Counted from the first letter of the stretch, positions 16,977 to 26,173 are shown. The stretch is DNA of 64,000 nucleotides from an uncultured Collinsella sp. (GCA_900541725.1 UQLB01000006.1:1-64000); one strand, 5' to 3'. Program-made: numbers and translations. Notes: generated by a model from the sequence alone, not told the origin.

Positions 16977-17018
16977 GAATGTGATGAAAGTGTGGCGAAA
17001 CGAGCTTAAAACTTCCGT

Positions 17019-17073
17019 AAATGTGATAAACATCACGTTTTCCCTGGGGTAAAATGTGGCAAATATCACGTTT
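17019..17073. promoter_or_regulatory. Twin palindromic operator upstream of the AAA ATPase gene
   Basis: Two related 22-base palindromic sites: AAATGTGATAAACATCACGT at 17019 and AAATGTGGCAAATATCACGT at 17052, exactly 33 bases apart (about three helical turns). They are nested in a longer inverted repeat with arms AAACTTCCGTAAATGTGATA (17008-17027) and TATCACGTTTGCGGAAGTTT (17064-17083). The second site ends 29 bases before the start codon, an apt place for repression. Confidence 0.6.
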
Positions 17074-17102
17074 GCGGAAGTTTCTTTGCGGGAGGTTCGG
17101 TC

Positions 17103-18467
17103 ATGCAGCGAGATATCATTGCCAAGCTTAACGCTTGGAAAGCGTCGGAATATCGTAAGCCGCTTATCCTTAAGGGGGCGCGCCAGGTTGGAAAGACGTG
17201 GGCGCTTAAGGAGTTCGGTCGAACCTCGTACCGCAATTTTGTGTATCTGACGCTCGAGGAACCGTCACCTGGGGTACGGAGCGAGTACGCTCAGTTTTTC
17301 GAAGGTACGCGCGATCCTCGGCGGATCATCTCAAACCTTTCCCTGGCACTTGGACAGCCTATCGATCCCGGCGAGACGCTGCTTATTATTGATGAGATCC
17401 AGGATTGTCCTTCTGCAGTCGGCGCCCTTAAATACTTCTGTGACGAGGCCCCCGAGTATCACGTCGCATGCGCAGGGTCTTTGTTGGGCGTTCGCTTGTC
17501 CCGTGAGACCAGCGCTTTTCCGGTGGGAAAGGTCGAGTTCATGGAGATGCACCCTATGAGCTTTTCCGAGTTTCTGAAAGCCGAGGGCGCTGCAAACTAC
17601 GACGAATACCTTGGCGGCCTGGATCAGATCGAGACAGTGCCCGATTTCTTCCATATCCGTCTCGTCGAGCATCTTCGTCGTTATTTTGCATGTGGCGGCA
17701 TGCCAGAGGCTCTTGGTCGGTGGGTGGAGACGGGCGATATCGTTCAGGTCGATAAGGTGTTGTCCGATCTCTTGGATTCCTACGAGCGCGATTTTGCCAA
17801 GCATGGTGGCCATGCGCAGTTCGCCAAGCTTTCGCAAATATGGAACTCGATTCCAACTCAGTTGGCGCGCGAGAATAAAAAGTTCGTTTGGGGTGCGGTG
17901 CGCGAGGGGGCTCGTGCTCGAGAATACGAGGATGCTCTGGAATGGCTTGCCGATGCTGGGCTCATCATGGCGGTTCGCCTTAATGCTGCCGGTGGCGTGC
18001 CGCTCTCTGCATACGATGACCTCAAGGCATTTAAAGTCTACTGTCTTGATGTCGGTTTGCTACGCCGCATGGCAAGGCTGGATGCGTCCGCTTTTGCCAT
18101 CTCGGATGCGCTATTTTCCGAGTTCAAAGGTTCGTTTGCCGAGAACTATGTGCTTCAGGCATTGCTTCTGCAGCTGGATGTCGCTCCGCGCTATTGGACA
18201 AACGAGAAACCGAAACACGAAGTCGATTTTTTGATTCAAGTCGGAAACGAAATCGTTCCCGTCGAGGTCAAATCGGGAGAGGTCGTTCATTCCAAGAGCC
18301 TTAAGTACTATGCCGACAAGCATGCGGAGACGACTCCACTGAGGGTCCGCTACTCACTTAAGAACCTAAAGCTCGACGACGGGGTGCTCAACATTCCGTT
18401 GTATTTGGCTGATCGATCTGTCCCTCTTATCAAAAAGGCGCTTGATTGTGCGCATCTTGACGTTTAG
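17103..18467 (+). CDS. AAA-family ATPase with DUF4143 domain
   Basis: A 454-residue protein of the AAA_14/DUF4143 type. Walker A is GARQVGKTWALKEF (about residues 20-33), Walker B is LLIIDEIQD (about 94-102), and a sensor region includes HVACAGSLLG. The C-terminal DUF4143 part ends in a restriction-endonuclease-like core (HEVDFLIQ...VPVEVKSGE, about 370-391), with the D/E-x-K arrangement of PD-(D/E)XK folds. Families of this type are common in mobile and accessory regions; their cellular role is poorly known. GGGAGG precedes the ATG. The gene is alone between the gatB terminator and a convergent AraC gene, under the twin operator. Codon use is more AT-rich than in gatCAB. Confidence 0.88.
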   Translation: MQRDIIAKLNAWKASEYRKPLILKGARQVGKTWALKEFGRTSYRNFVYLTLEEPSPGVRSEYAQFFEGTRDPRRIISNLSLALGQPIDPGETLLIIDEIQDCPSAVGALKYFCDEAPEYHVACAGSLLGVRLSRETSAFPVGKVEFMEMHPMSFSEFLKAEGAANYDEYLGGLDQIETVPDFFHIRLVEHLRRYFACGGMPEALGRWVETGDIVQVDKVLSDLLDSYERDFAKHGGHAQFAKLSQIWNSIPTQLARENKKFVWGAVREGARAREYEDALEWLADAGLIMAVRLNAAGGVPLSAYDDLKAFKVYCLDVGLLRRMARLDASAFAISDALFSEFKGSFAENYVLQALLLQLDVAPRYWTNEKPKHEVDFLIQVGNEIVPVEVKSGEVVHSKSLKYYADKHAETTPLRVRYSLKNLKLDDGVLNIPLYLADRSVPLIKKALDCAHLDV

Positions 18468-18532
18468 ATCCTGGGCGAGCTGATGGGCGGCGGCTAATTA
18501 AATCGCTCCGTAACGGCCAAGGAGCTTGGACC

Positions 18533-19537
18533 TTAGCGGTGCTTGCTTCGCCAAGCCGTGGGTGTCATGCCGGTGTATTGTTTGAACGCTTGGGCGAAGG
18601 CCGCCTGTTGGGGATAGCCGAGTCGCTCGGCTACTTGGGCTATCGAAAGGGGGCTGTCGGCCAAAAGGTCCTGCGCGCGTTCCATACGATGCCTCCGCAT
18701 ATAGGAGCCCAGTGATTCGCCCGTCTGGACTTTAAAGGTGGCGCAGAGTTTGGAGCGGCTTGTGTAGAGCCGCTCGGCGACCTCGTCCACGCCGATGCGA
18801 CGCCCCTCGTCAAGGGCGCGCTCGACAGCCAGGATCGCTTCTTCGACAATGTCCAGAGCGGCCTGTGTCCCTTCGGCCTGACGTGCCTGCTTGTGGGCTG
18901 TTCGCGCGTACGCCAGCTCGGCAACCATGGTCTCTACGGTACCCTTCATGTAAAGATGCCCGCCCGTGACACGAGCGCGCGTCTCATCGAGGCGGCAGAG
19001 TGTCCGATCGATCGCCGATAGCGCTTCTTCGCCCCACGACTCGGCAAAGGCGTCAAAAAGCCCAGCGAATTCGCCGGGGTAGCGGCGTTCGAAATCGTCG
19101 AAGTATCTCGGTAGGAATAACACCGAGCGCGAGTGATAGAGCTGTCCGGCGTATAACGGGCTGAGCTCGTTTCCGCAGGTATCCTGGATAAAACTACAAA
19201 TTGCATTGCTCGGCCACGACCCGCGCAACGGCTTGAGGTTTGCGGGTGTTATGCCTATCTCGGGCATGCAGGTGAGCGTGGCGCTGCTGATTTGGCTCAC
19301 GCAGGCGTATGGCTCGGGTGTGTATTCGGCCAGGTACATATCGTGCGTCGGGGTGATGAAATGCTCCATGACGATGCAGGCAGGGGAGAGGGGCATGATC
19401 CATGCGCGGCCGTGTGCCCGGTCGTTTGCCACCTCGCCGGTAAAGACAGCGCCCTTGCCGGAAAGCTCCAGGCCAAACTGTTCAAACTGCGGTGCGTAGA
19501 GCTCGGTTATGTCGGTCGCTGCCCGCCGTATTTGCAA
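18533..19537 (-). CDS. AraC-family transcriptional regulator
   Basis: A 334-residue regulator. The C-terminal 100 residues hold the two helix-turn-helix motifs of AraC proteins (VDEVAERLYTSRSKLCATFK and LSIAQVAERLGYPQQAAFAQ, then FKQYTGMTPTAWR). The N-terminal part is probably the ligand-binding domain. The predicted start is TTG at 19537, preceded by AAGGAAAGGGA; no ATG fits better upstream. It is divergent from the ABC pair at 19652, with only 114 bases between them, so it most likely controls that pair. AraC/ABC-pair layouts are known for siderophore uptake (YbtA with YbtPQ); the inducer here is unknown. Confidence 0.88.
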   Translation of the reverse strand: MQIRRAATDITELYAPQFEQFGLELSGKGAVFTGEVANDRAHGRAWIMPLSPACIVMEHFITPTHDMYLAEYTPEPYACVSQISSATLTCMPEIGITPANLKPLRGSWPSNAICSFIQDTCGNELSPLYAGQLYHSRSVLFLPRYFDDFERRYPGEFAGLFDAFAESWGEEALSAIDRTLCRLDETRARVTGGHLYMKGTVETMVAELAYARTAHKQARQAEGTQAALDIVEEAILAVERALDEGRRIGVDEVAERLYTSRSKLCATFKVQTGESLGSYMRRHRMERAQDLLADSPLSIAQVAERLGYPQQAAFAQAFKQYTGMTPTAWRSKHR

Positions 19538-19651
19538 AAGCGTCCCTTTCCTTTGCAGAAACGTCCACGCCTGGCTCGATTGTGAGCCTTGGCTAACATA
19601 TAAATGATAAGTTGATTACGGTTAACTCTCAAGCCGTTAGAAAGGAATCTC

Positions 19652-21478
19652 ATGGCAAAGGGATCAAAAAGGGAAGGCGGAGGCATCGGCGAGCTGCTTG
19701 CATATGCCGGCGACCGTAAATTCCTAACGTATTTGGGCATGGCGCTCTCGGCGCTCTCGCAGCTGCTGAGCTTTGGCCCGTACGTGTGCATTTGGCTTGT
19801 CGCGCGCGATCTGATCGCCGTGGCACCTAACTGGAGCGAAGCCTGCGACATCGCGACGTATGGCTGGTGGGCCGTGGGGTTTGCGCTGGCAAGCATCGTA
19901 GCTTATTTCGTGGGGCTCATGTGCACGCACCTGTCTGCGTTTCGCTGCGCGTCCAATATCCGCAAGACTACGAGCGAGCACCTGCTTAAGCTGCCGCTTG
20001 GCTACTTTGACACGCACGCCACCGGTGAGCTGCGCCGTATTGTAGACGGATGCGCCGCCTCTACCGAGACTTTGCTCGCACACATGCTGCCCGATATCGC
20101 CGGCGCCACCGCCATGGTCGCAGGCCTGCTCGTGCTGCTTTTCGCGCTCGATTGGCGTTTGGGGGCGGCATGCCTTATCTCGGTCGTCGTTTCGTTTGGC
20201 GCCATGGCCACCATGATGAGCGGCAAAGGCGCCGAGTTCATGAAGGCCTACATGGGAGCGCTGGTCAAGATGAACAAGACCGGCACCGAATACGTACGCG
20301 GCATCCCCGTGGTCAAGGTGTTTCAGCAGACGGTCTACTCCTTTAAGGCCTTCCACGATGCGATCGCCGAATACGCCGACATGGCGCAAAACTATGCGGG
20401 CACGTTCTGCCGAGGTCCACAGGTGCTCAACCTTACCGCGCTCAATGGTCTTGTGGCATTCCTGTTGCCCGTGGCGTTGCTGTTGGCGCCGGGCGAGACG
20501 GACTTCGCGCATTTTATGACCAACTTCACGTTTTACGCGATATTTTCGGCCGTGGTACCGACGGCCATGACCAAGCTCATGTTTGTGGGCGAGGCCTCTC
20601 AGATGAGTGCCGATTCGCTGGCTCGTATTCGAAGCGTCATGGATTCCAAGCAGCTCTCCGTGCCCGCCCAACCCAAGCACCCTGCCGGCAGCGACGTGCG
20701 ATTTGAGGATGTGAGCTTTACCTACGAGGGCGCCGAAGCGCCTGCCGTCAACCATGCGAGTTTTAGCGTTTCCGCTGGTAGCACCCTCGCCCTGGTTGGT
20801 CCCTCGGGCGGCGGTAAGTCAACCTGCGCAAGCTTGATCCCGCGTTTTTGGGATGTTTCCTCGGGTCGAGTGCTCGTAGGCGGTGTGGACGTTCGCGATA
20901 TGGATCCGCACGAGCTTATGGACCAGGTCGCCTTCGTGTTCCAGACCAACCAGCTGTTCCGGCAAACACTTGCCGATAACGTGCGCGCCTCCAAGCCTAC
21001 GGCCACTGACGACGAAGTGCGTGTGGCCCTCTCCGCAGCTCAGTGCGACGACATTGTGGCCAAGCTCCCACAGGGCATCAATACCATGCTCGGTGCCGGC
21101 GGAGCATATCTTTCGGGCGGCGAGGTCCAGCGCGTGGCACTCGCCCGCGCGATCCTTAAAGACGCGCCTATCGTGGTGCTCGATGAGGCCACGGCGTTTG
21201 CCGATCCCGAGAACGAGGCGCTCATCCAGCGCGCCTTTAGCAAGCTGGCGGCGGGTCGCACGGTCATTATGATTGCGCACCGACTCTCGACTGTAGTGGG
21301 CGCAGACCAAATCGTGGTGCTCAACCAGGGCAGCGTACAGGAGTCGGGTACCCATGCCGAGTTGCTGTCCCAAGAGGGTCTGTATGCCAAGATGTGGGCC
21401 GAATACGAACAGGCTGCGAGCTGGAAAATCACTGCAGCGACCGCGGATGCCGCCGTCACGAAGGGAGGCGAGGCCTAA
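19652..21478 (+). CDS. ABC transporter, fused permease and ATPase, first half
   Basis: A 608-residue exporter-fold ABC protein: six transmembrane helices (about residues 30-310), then an ATPase domain with Walker A VGPSGGGKST (about 385), Q-loop (VFQTN), signature LSGGEVQRVALARA (about 486), Walker B IVVLDEATA and an H-loop (IAHRLS). Homologous pairs include iron-siderophore importers of the YbtPQ/IrtAB type and drug exporters. The gene begins 114 bases from a divergent AraC gene and ends directly at the ATG of its partner (TAAATG), so the two form a heterodimer from one message. Confidence 0.92.
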   Translation: MAKGSKREGGGIGELLAYAGDRKFLTYLGMALSALSQLLSFGPYVCIWLVARDLIAVAPNWSEACDIATYGWWAVGFALASIVAYFVGLMCTHLSAFRCASNIRKTTSEHLLKLPLGYFDTHATGELRRIVDGCAASTETLLAHMLPDIAGATAMVAGLLVLLFALDWRLGAACLISVVVSFGAMATMMSGKGAEFMKAYMGALVKMNKTGTEYVRGIPVVKVFQQTVYSFKAFHDAIAEYADMAQNYAGTFCRGPQVLNLTALNGLVAFLLPVALLLAPGETDFAHFMTNFTFYAIFSAVVPTAMTKLMFVGEASQMSADSLARIRSVMDSKQLSVPAQPKHPAGSDVRFEDVSFTYEGAEAPAVNHASFSVSAGSTLALVGPSGGGKSTCASLIPRFWDVSSGRVLVGGVDVRDMDPHELMDQVAFVFQTNQLFRQTLADNVRASKPTATDDEVRVALSAAQCDDIVAKLPQGINTMLGAGGAYLSGGEVQRVALARAILKDAPIVVLDEATAFADPENEALIQRAFSKLAAGRTVIMIAHRLSTVVGADQIVVLNQGSVQESGTHAELLSQEGLYAKMWAEYEQAASWKITAATADAAVTKGGEA

Positions 21479-23236
21479 ATGTTCGCCTCATTCCAAAAGA
21501 AGTATTTCCTATCCGATAAAGGTGTCGCCGGCGTAAAACGTGGCATTTTCTGGACCACGCTCACTAATCTCATTACCATGGCCGGCATGGGCTTTTTATT
21601 CCTGGTCATGGCCGGCTTTGTCGAGCATCTCGCCAGCGGGGCTGACCTGCCGGATGCCCTGCCGATCGTGGGCGGCCTCCTGGTCTTTTTCGTGCTGCTC
21701 TTTGCCTCTAACTGGCAGCAGTATTACTACACCTACTGCATCTTTTACGAGGAGTGCGGCAAGCAGCGCATGGAAATTGCCGAGCGCCTGCGCAGGCTGC
21801 CGCTATCGTTTTTTGGACGTCGCGATCTGGCCGATTTAACCGAGACCATCATGGGCGATGTCCAGACCATGGAGCATGCCTACAGCCACGTGTTGGGAGA
21901 GCTTTGGGGTGCCATTATCGCAAGCGCTATTGTGTTCGTGGCATCGCTGTTCTTTTGCTGGCAGTTGGCGATAGCGGCGTTTTGGAGCGTTCCCGTGGCC
22001 TTTGCCGTGCTGTATTTGACGCGCGGTCCCATGGTCCCGGTGTTCGACCGTGTTCGCGCCGAGAAGGTCAAAGTCACTGAGGCGATCCAGGAGACGCTCG
22101 ATTGTGTGTGCGAGATCCGCGCTACCAACCAGGAGGCCTATTATCTTGAGGGACTCGGCGCCGTGATTGATGTCGAGGAGCGCGAGACCACTAAGGGAGA
22201 ACTCGTTAACGGGCTTTTGGTCAACTCCGCCTTTGTCATCCTGCGTCTGGGCATTGCCACCACGCTGGTAACGGGTGCCGCGATGGTTGCCTCGGGGCGG
22301 GTCGACTTTTTGGTGATGTTTGCCTTCTTGCTTATGGTGAGCCGCATCTATGCGCCTTTTGACCAGGCGTTGATGCTGGTGTCCGAGCTGTTTGCCGCCG
22401 AGTCGTCAGCTAAGCGTATGCGCTCTATCATGGATGAGCCTGTGGCGCGGGGCAGCGAGAAATTTGAGCCCGTGGGCCACGATGTGGTGTTCGATCACGT
22501 GGCATTTGGCTATGGTGCGGGCGAGGACGGCCGCGCCGGCGAGAAGGTCCTTACCGATGTGAGCTTTACCGCCAAGGAAGGCGAAGTTACGGCGCTGGTC
22601 GGTCCTTCGGGTTCCGGTAAGTCTACGGTGAGCCGCCTGGCCGCGCGCTTTTGGGATGCCACCGAAGGCACGGTCACCGTGGGTGGCGTGGATGTTGCGG
22701 GCGTTGATCCCGAGGTGCTGCTGCGCGACTACGCCATTGTGTTCCAAGACGTGCTGCTCTTTGACGACACGGTGATGGGAAACATCCGCCTCGGGCGTCG
22801 TGATGCCACCGATGAGGAAGTGCTTGCGGCCGCGCGTGCCGCCAACTGCGACGAGTTCGTGAACCGCATGCCGCAGGGCTACGACACCATGATCGGCGAG
22901 AACGGCTCCAAACTCTCCGGTGGCGAGCGCCAGCGCATCTCCATCGCCCGCGCGCTGCTCAAAGACGCGCCCATCGTGCTGTTGGACGAGGCGACGGCAA
23001 GCTTGGATGTGGAGAATGAGACCGTGGTACAGCAGGCACTCTCCCGTCTGCTTGCAGGTAAGACGGTTATTGTGATCGCCCATCGCATGCGCACGGTGGA
23101 AAATGCCGACAAGATCGTCGTGCTCAAGGATGGCGTTGTCGCCGAGCAGGGCACCCCGGCGCAGCTCAAGGCGGCAGGCGGAGAATTTGCCCGCATGATT
23201 GCGCTGCAAAAGGAAGCGGCTGCCTGGCAGATCTGA
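21479..23236 (+). CDS. ABC transporter, fused permease and ATPase, second half
   Basis: A 585-residue partner of the preceding gene with the same order: six membrane helices, Walker A VGPSGSGKST (about residue 376), Q-loop (VFQDV), signature LSGGERQRISIARA (about 479), Walker B IVLLDEATA and H-loop (IAHRMR). Both halves keep consensus ATP sites, so the dimer should have two working sites. It follows the first gene without a gap. A 41-base perfect hairpin starts 10 bases after its stop. Direction of transport and substrate are not readable from sequence. Confidence 0.92.
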   Translation: MFASFQKKYFLSDKGVAGVKRGIFWTTLTNLITMAGMGFLFLVMAGFVEHLASGADLPDALPIVGGLLVFFVLLFASNWQQYYYTYCIFYEECGKQRMEIAERLRRLPLSFFGRRDLADLTETIMGDVQTMEHAYSHVLGELWGAIIASAIVFVASLFFCWQLAIAAFWSVPVAFAVLYLTRGPMVPVFDRVRAEKVKVTEAIQETLDCVCEIRATNQEAYYLEGLGAVIDVEERETTKGELVNGLLVNSAFVILRLGIATTLVTGAAMVASGRVDFLVMFAFLLMVSRIYAPFDQALMLVSELFAAESSAKRMRSIMDEPVARGSEKFEPVGHDVVFDHVAFGYGAGEDGRAGEKVLTDVSFTAKEGEVTALVGPSGSGKSTVSRLAARFWDATEGTVTVGGVDVAGVDPEVLLRDYAIVFQDVLLFDDTVMGNIRLGRRDATDEEVLAAARAANCDEFVNRMPQGYDTMIGENGSKLSGGERQRISIARALLKDAPIVLLDEATASLDVENETVVQQALSRLLAGKTVIVIAHRMRTVENADKIVVLKDGVVAEQGTPAQLKAAGGEFARMIALQKEAAAWQI

Positions 23237-23245
23237 TGAAGGCAT

Positions 23246-23286
23246 CCGCAATGTGACAAAGGGACTGTCCCTTTGTCACATTGCGG
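23246..23286. repeat. Perfect 19-bp hairpin, GTGACAAAGGGA type
   Basis: Two 19-base arms, beginning CCGCAATGTGACAAAGGGA, with a CTG loop. It lies 10 bases after the ABC stop codon and lacks a T-run, so it looks like an intergenic repeat rather than a classical terminator, though it may protect the 3' end of the message. Its core resembles the CCACCACAAAGG...CCTTTGTGG hairpins elsewhere in the window. Confidence 0.7.
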
Positions 23287-23303
23287 GGGTGGTGGAAATC
23301 GCA

Positions 23304-23480
23304 GTCTAATATTTTTCCCGAGAAGTGAACGACCTTTTTTTGGACCCCTTAAGCGTCGACACTTTCTGGAGTCGGTTTCCTGCGGTTTTGTCGAGTTTTT
23401 CCTGCGGTTTTGCTGGTGAAAAATGCAGATGTTTCGGGGGTCCGATTTTGCTCGTTCACTTCTCGGGAAAAGTATTAGAC
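23304..23480. mobile_element. MITE-like element with 29-bp terminal inverted repeats
   Basis: Ends at 23304-23332 and 23452-23480 match over 28 of 29 bases when reverse-complemented (core CCCGAGAAGTGAACGA). The complementarity continues more weakly inward to GGACCCC / GGGGTCC. The 119-base interior holds two direct copies of TTCCTGCGGTTTTG. No coding potential and no clear target-site duplication. Probably a short non-autonomous repeat. Confidence 0.6.
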
Positions 23481-23712
23481 CTCAATTCGCAGGGGTGGGG
23501 AGGGCCCTTTTCCTGGGTCGTGGAAGTGCGCCATGGCGAACGGATCGCCAAAAACTGGGCATTTTGAGCCCCATAGTTTCCAAAAAGTTAACCGTTGTTG
23601 ACCTGATTTGTTAGATAAACTAAACTATTTTCCAAAAGTGTGCTCGAGCAAACTTGTTTACTCGGGTGCTAAGGCACCGTGCCGCAGTTGTTGCGGAAAA
23701 GGGAGAGACATC

Positions 23713-23958
23713 ATGAAGAAGTCCACGTTTAACACCCTGCTTGTTGGTGGCGGTTTTCTGCTCGGCACGGCCGGCATCAAACTGCTCACCAGCGCTCCGG
23801 TAAAGAATGCCTGCGTGCGGGGCATCGCGTGCGGCATGCGCGTCAAGAACTGCTACCAGGACATGGTCGAGCAGGCCAAGGCTAATGTCGACGACATGGT
23901 TGCCGAGGCTGCCTACATCACCCAGAGCGAGGCCGCTGCTGACGAGGCAGCCGAGTAA
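23713..23958 (+). CDS. DUF6110-like small membrane protein
   Basis: An 81-residue protein with one N-terminal hydrophobic segment (LLVGGGFLLGTAGIKLL) followed by a conserved block (APVKNACVRGIACGMRVKN) with two cysteines and an acidic, alanine-rich tail. The start at 23713 follows GGGAGAG. It lies 18 bases before a heavy-metal P-type ATPase. This size, topology and partnership match the DUF6110 family, which I recall next to such ATPases in gut anaerobes. A role in metal handling or as an ATPase subunit is inference. An in-frame ATG at 23608 has no ribosome-binding site. Confidence 0.75.
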   Translation: MKKSTFNTLLVGGGFLLGTAGIKLLTSAPVKNACVRGIACGMRVKNCYQDMVEQAKANVDDMVAEAAYITQSEAAADEAAE

Positions 23959-23976
23959 CGCTCCCAGGCACAAACT

Positions 23977-26052
23977 ATGAGATTCTCGATTATTAGCGAG
24001 ATCCCCGGCAGGACCCGTCTTCAATTGGCGGGTCCTGTGCCAGAGAGCGATCTCGATGCACTTCTTAAGCTTGGCGGCGAAATCGACGGCGTGCGCAAAG
24101 TGCGCGTATATGGCCGTATTGGCCAGATGGCGCTCGAATATGACGAGCAGTGTCGTGCGAGCGTGCTCGACGCCTTGGGCGCACTCGATGCTCAAGCCAT
24201 CGCCGATGCCAAGTCGGGTTACGTGATGCAACTCGAGCCGCGCAAGCACAAACTCGTTATGGACCTGGCGACACTCATCGGCGCCCATTACGCGCGTCGC
24301 TGGTTCTTGCCGACGCCTCTGCGTGCGGTGTTTGTCGTGGCCGGTTACATGACCTTTTTGCGCGCCGCTCTCCACGAGCTCTCGCAGCCGCGCCTGACCG
24401 TTCCCGTGCTCGACGCGTCGGCCATCGGCATCTCGTTCGTCAAGCGTGACGTCGATACCGCAGGTCAGACAATGTTCCTGCTCAACGTGGGCGAGCTGCT
24501 CGAGGACTACACACGCGCCATGAGCGAAAACGAGCTCATCAACTCGCTGCTCGATGTGCCCGACAAGGCACAAAAGGTTGTCGGCGACACCGAGGTGAGC
24601 GTTGCGGCCACCGAGCTTGAGCCCGGCGATCTGGTCGCCGTGCGCACCGGCATGTCCATCTGCATCGACGGCGTGGTTGAGCAGGGGAGCGCCATGGTCA
24701 ACCAGGCGACCCTGACCGGCGAGCCGCTGGCCGTCGAGCGCAGCGCGGGCGACGACGTGTTCGCCGGCACCGTCGTCGAGGACGGCAGCATCCTGGTGCG
24801 CGTGCGCGCCAATACGGCCCAGACCAAACTGCGCTCGATCGTCTCGCTCGTGCAGACGGCCGACTCGCTCAAATCCGAGGGCCAGTCGCACATGGAGGAC
24901 CTTGCCAACAAGATCGTTCCGTGGAACTTCTTGCTCGCGGGCCTGGTCGCGCTCACCACACGCAGCCTCATCAAGACTTCCGCGGCGCTGATGGTCGACT
25001 ACTCGTGCGCACTCAAACTCACGGGTTCGGTCGCCGTTATGACCGCCATGAGCGACGCTGCCAAGATGGGCGTTATGGTTAAGGGCGCCAAGTACTTTGA
25101 GTCGTTTGCCAAGGCCGACACCATCGTCTTTGATAAGACCGGCACACTCACCGAAGCCCAGCCACGCCTGGCTTGCGTGCTCACGACCGATGGCTGGAGC
25201 GAGGACGAGGTTCTGCGCCTATCCGCCTGCCTGGAGGAGCATTTCCCGCATCCGGTGGCGCGTGCCGTCGTCAACGCCGCGGGCGAGCGAAGGCTCGAGC
25301 ATCGCGAGCGCCATGCCGCCGTCGAGTACATCGTGGCGCACGGCATTGCCTCGTCCATCGAGGGACGCCGAGCGATCATCGGTTCGGCGCATTTTGTGTT
25401 TGAAGACGAAGGAGCGCAGCTGGAGTCCGACATCAAGGAGCGCATCGAGTCCCAGATGCAGGGCCTGTCGCCGCTCTATCTGGCTGTCGACGGCACGGTT
25501 GTGGGTGTGCTCGGCATCGAGGACCCGCTAAAACCTGGCGTGCGCGAGGCCATTGCCGACCTGCATGCGCTGGGCGTAAAGCACGTGGTCATGCTCACGG
25601 GCGACTCCGAGCGCACAGCTGAGCGCATCGCGCGCGAGGCGGGCGTCGACGAGTTTAAGGCCGAGCTGCTGCCCGAGGACAAGTACGCCTACGTGGAGCA
25701 GATCAAGCGCGAGGGGCGTCGTGTTGCCATGGTGGGCGACGGCGTCAACGACTCGCCGGCGCTGGGTCTGGCCGACGTGGGCCTGGCCATGGGCGGCGGA
25801 AGCGACATCGCCAAAGAAGTCGCCGATATCATCCTGGCCGATACGGACCTCGCGGCGATCGTGCGCTTGCGTCGCATGAGCCGGGGACTCATCGACCGTC
25901 TGACGAGTTCGTATTCCAAGGTGATGCTCACCAACTCGGCGCTGCTGGCGCTTGGCATTACCGGCACGATTACGCCGCAGACGTCGTCGCTGCTGCACAA
26001 TGGCTCAACGATCGCCTACAGTCTTAACAACGCGAAAGCGTACCTGCGCTAG
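23977..26052 (+). CDS. P1B-type heavy-metal ATPase with atypical YSC membrane motif
   Basis: A 691-residue P-type ATPase. The N-terminal HMA-like fold (PGRTRLQLAG...VRVYGRIGQMALEY) lacks the CxxC metal site. The actuator loop keeps TGEP, and the phosphorylation site is DKTGTLTE (about residue 386). HP is in the nucleotide domain (FPHPVA), and MVGDGVNDSPAL is the hinge. In the membrane helix before the phosphorylation site, where most family members have CPC or another CPx, this protein reads DYSCALKLTG (about 340-349), so the proline is missing. The transported metal cannot be assigned. It is co-transcribed with the DUF6110-like gene. Confidence 0.9.
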   Translation: MRFSIISEIPGRTRLQLAGPVPESDLDALLKLGGEIDGVRKVRVYGRIGQMALEYDEQCRASVLDALGALDAQAIADAKSGYVMQLEPRKHKLVMDLATLIGAHYARRWFLPTPLRAVFVVAGYMTFLRAALHELSQPRLTVPVLDASAIGISFVKRDVDTAGQTMFLLNVGELLEDYTRAMSENELINSLLDVPDKAQKVVGDTEVSVAATELEPGDLVAVRTGMSICIDGVVEQGSAMVNQATLTGEPLAVERSAGDDVFAGTVVEDGSILVRVRANTAQTKLRSIVSLVQTADSLKSEGQSHMEDLANKIVPWNFLLAGLVALTTRSLIKTSAALMVDYSCALKLTGSVAVMTAMSDAAKMGVMVKGAKYFESFAKADTIVFDKTGTLTEAQPRLACVLTTDGWSEDEVLRLSACLEEHFPHPVARAVVNAAGERRLEHRERHAAVEYIVAHGIASSIEGRRAIIGSAHFVFEDEGAQLESDIKERIESQMQGLSPLYLAVDGTVVGVLGIEDPLKPGVREAIADLHALGVKHVVMLTGDSERTAERIAREAGVDEFKAELLPEDKYAYVEQIKREGRRVAMVGDGVNDSPALGLADVGLAMGGGSDIAKEVADIILADTDLAAIVRLRRMSRGLIDRLTSSYSKVMLTNSALLALGITGTITPQTSSLLHNGSTIAYSLNNAKAYLR

Positions 26053-26126
26053 CGGGCGTGTTCACCCACGTTATCTGGCCTGCGTCCGGACGGCACCGTT
26101 GCCGCCTGGGCGCAGGCCTTTTGCGT

Positions 26127-26173
26127 TTGACCGTTTGCTAGCTTCTCTATATAGTAGTGCTAGCGAGGCTAGC
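26127..26173 (+). promoter_or_regulatory. Promoter and GCTAGC operator sites of the toxin-antitoxin module
   Basis: TTGACC (26127-26132), a 17-base spacer and TATAGT (26150-26155) form a good sigma-70 promoter. Three GCTAGC hexamers lie at 26137, 26159 and 26168, inside the spacer and just downstream of the -10, the usual position for autorepression by an antitoxin. Confidence 0.65.
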
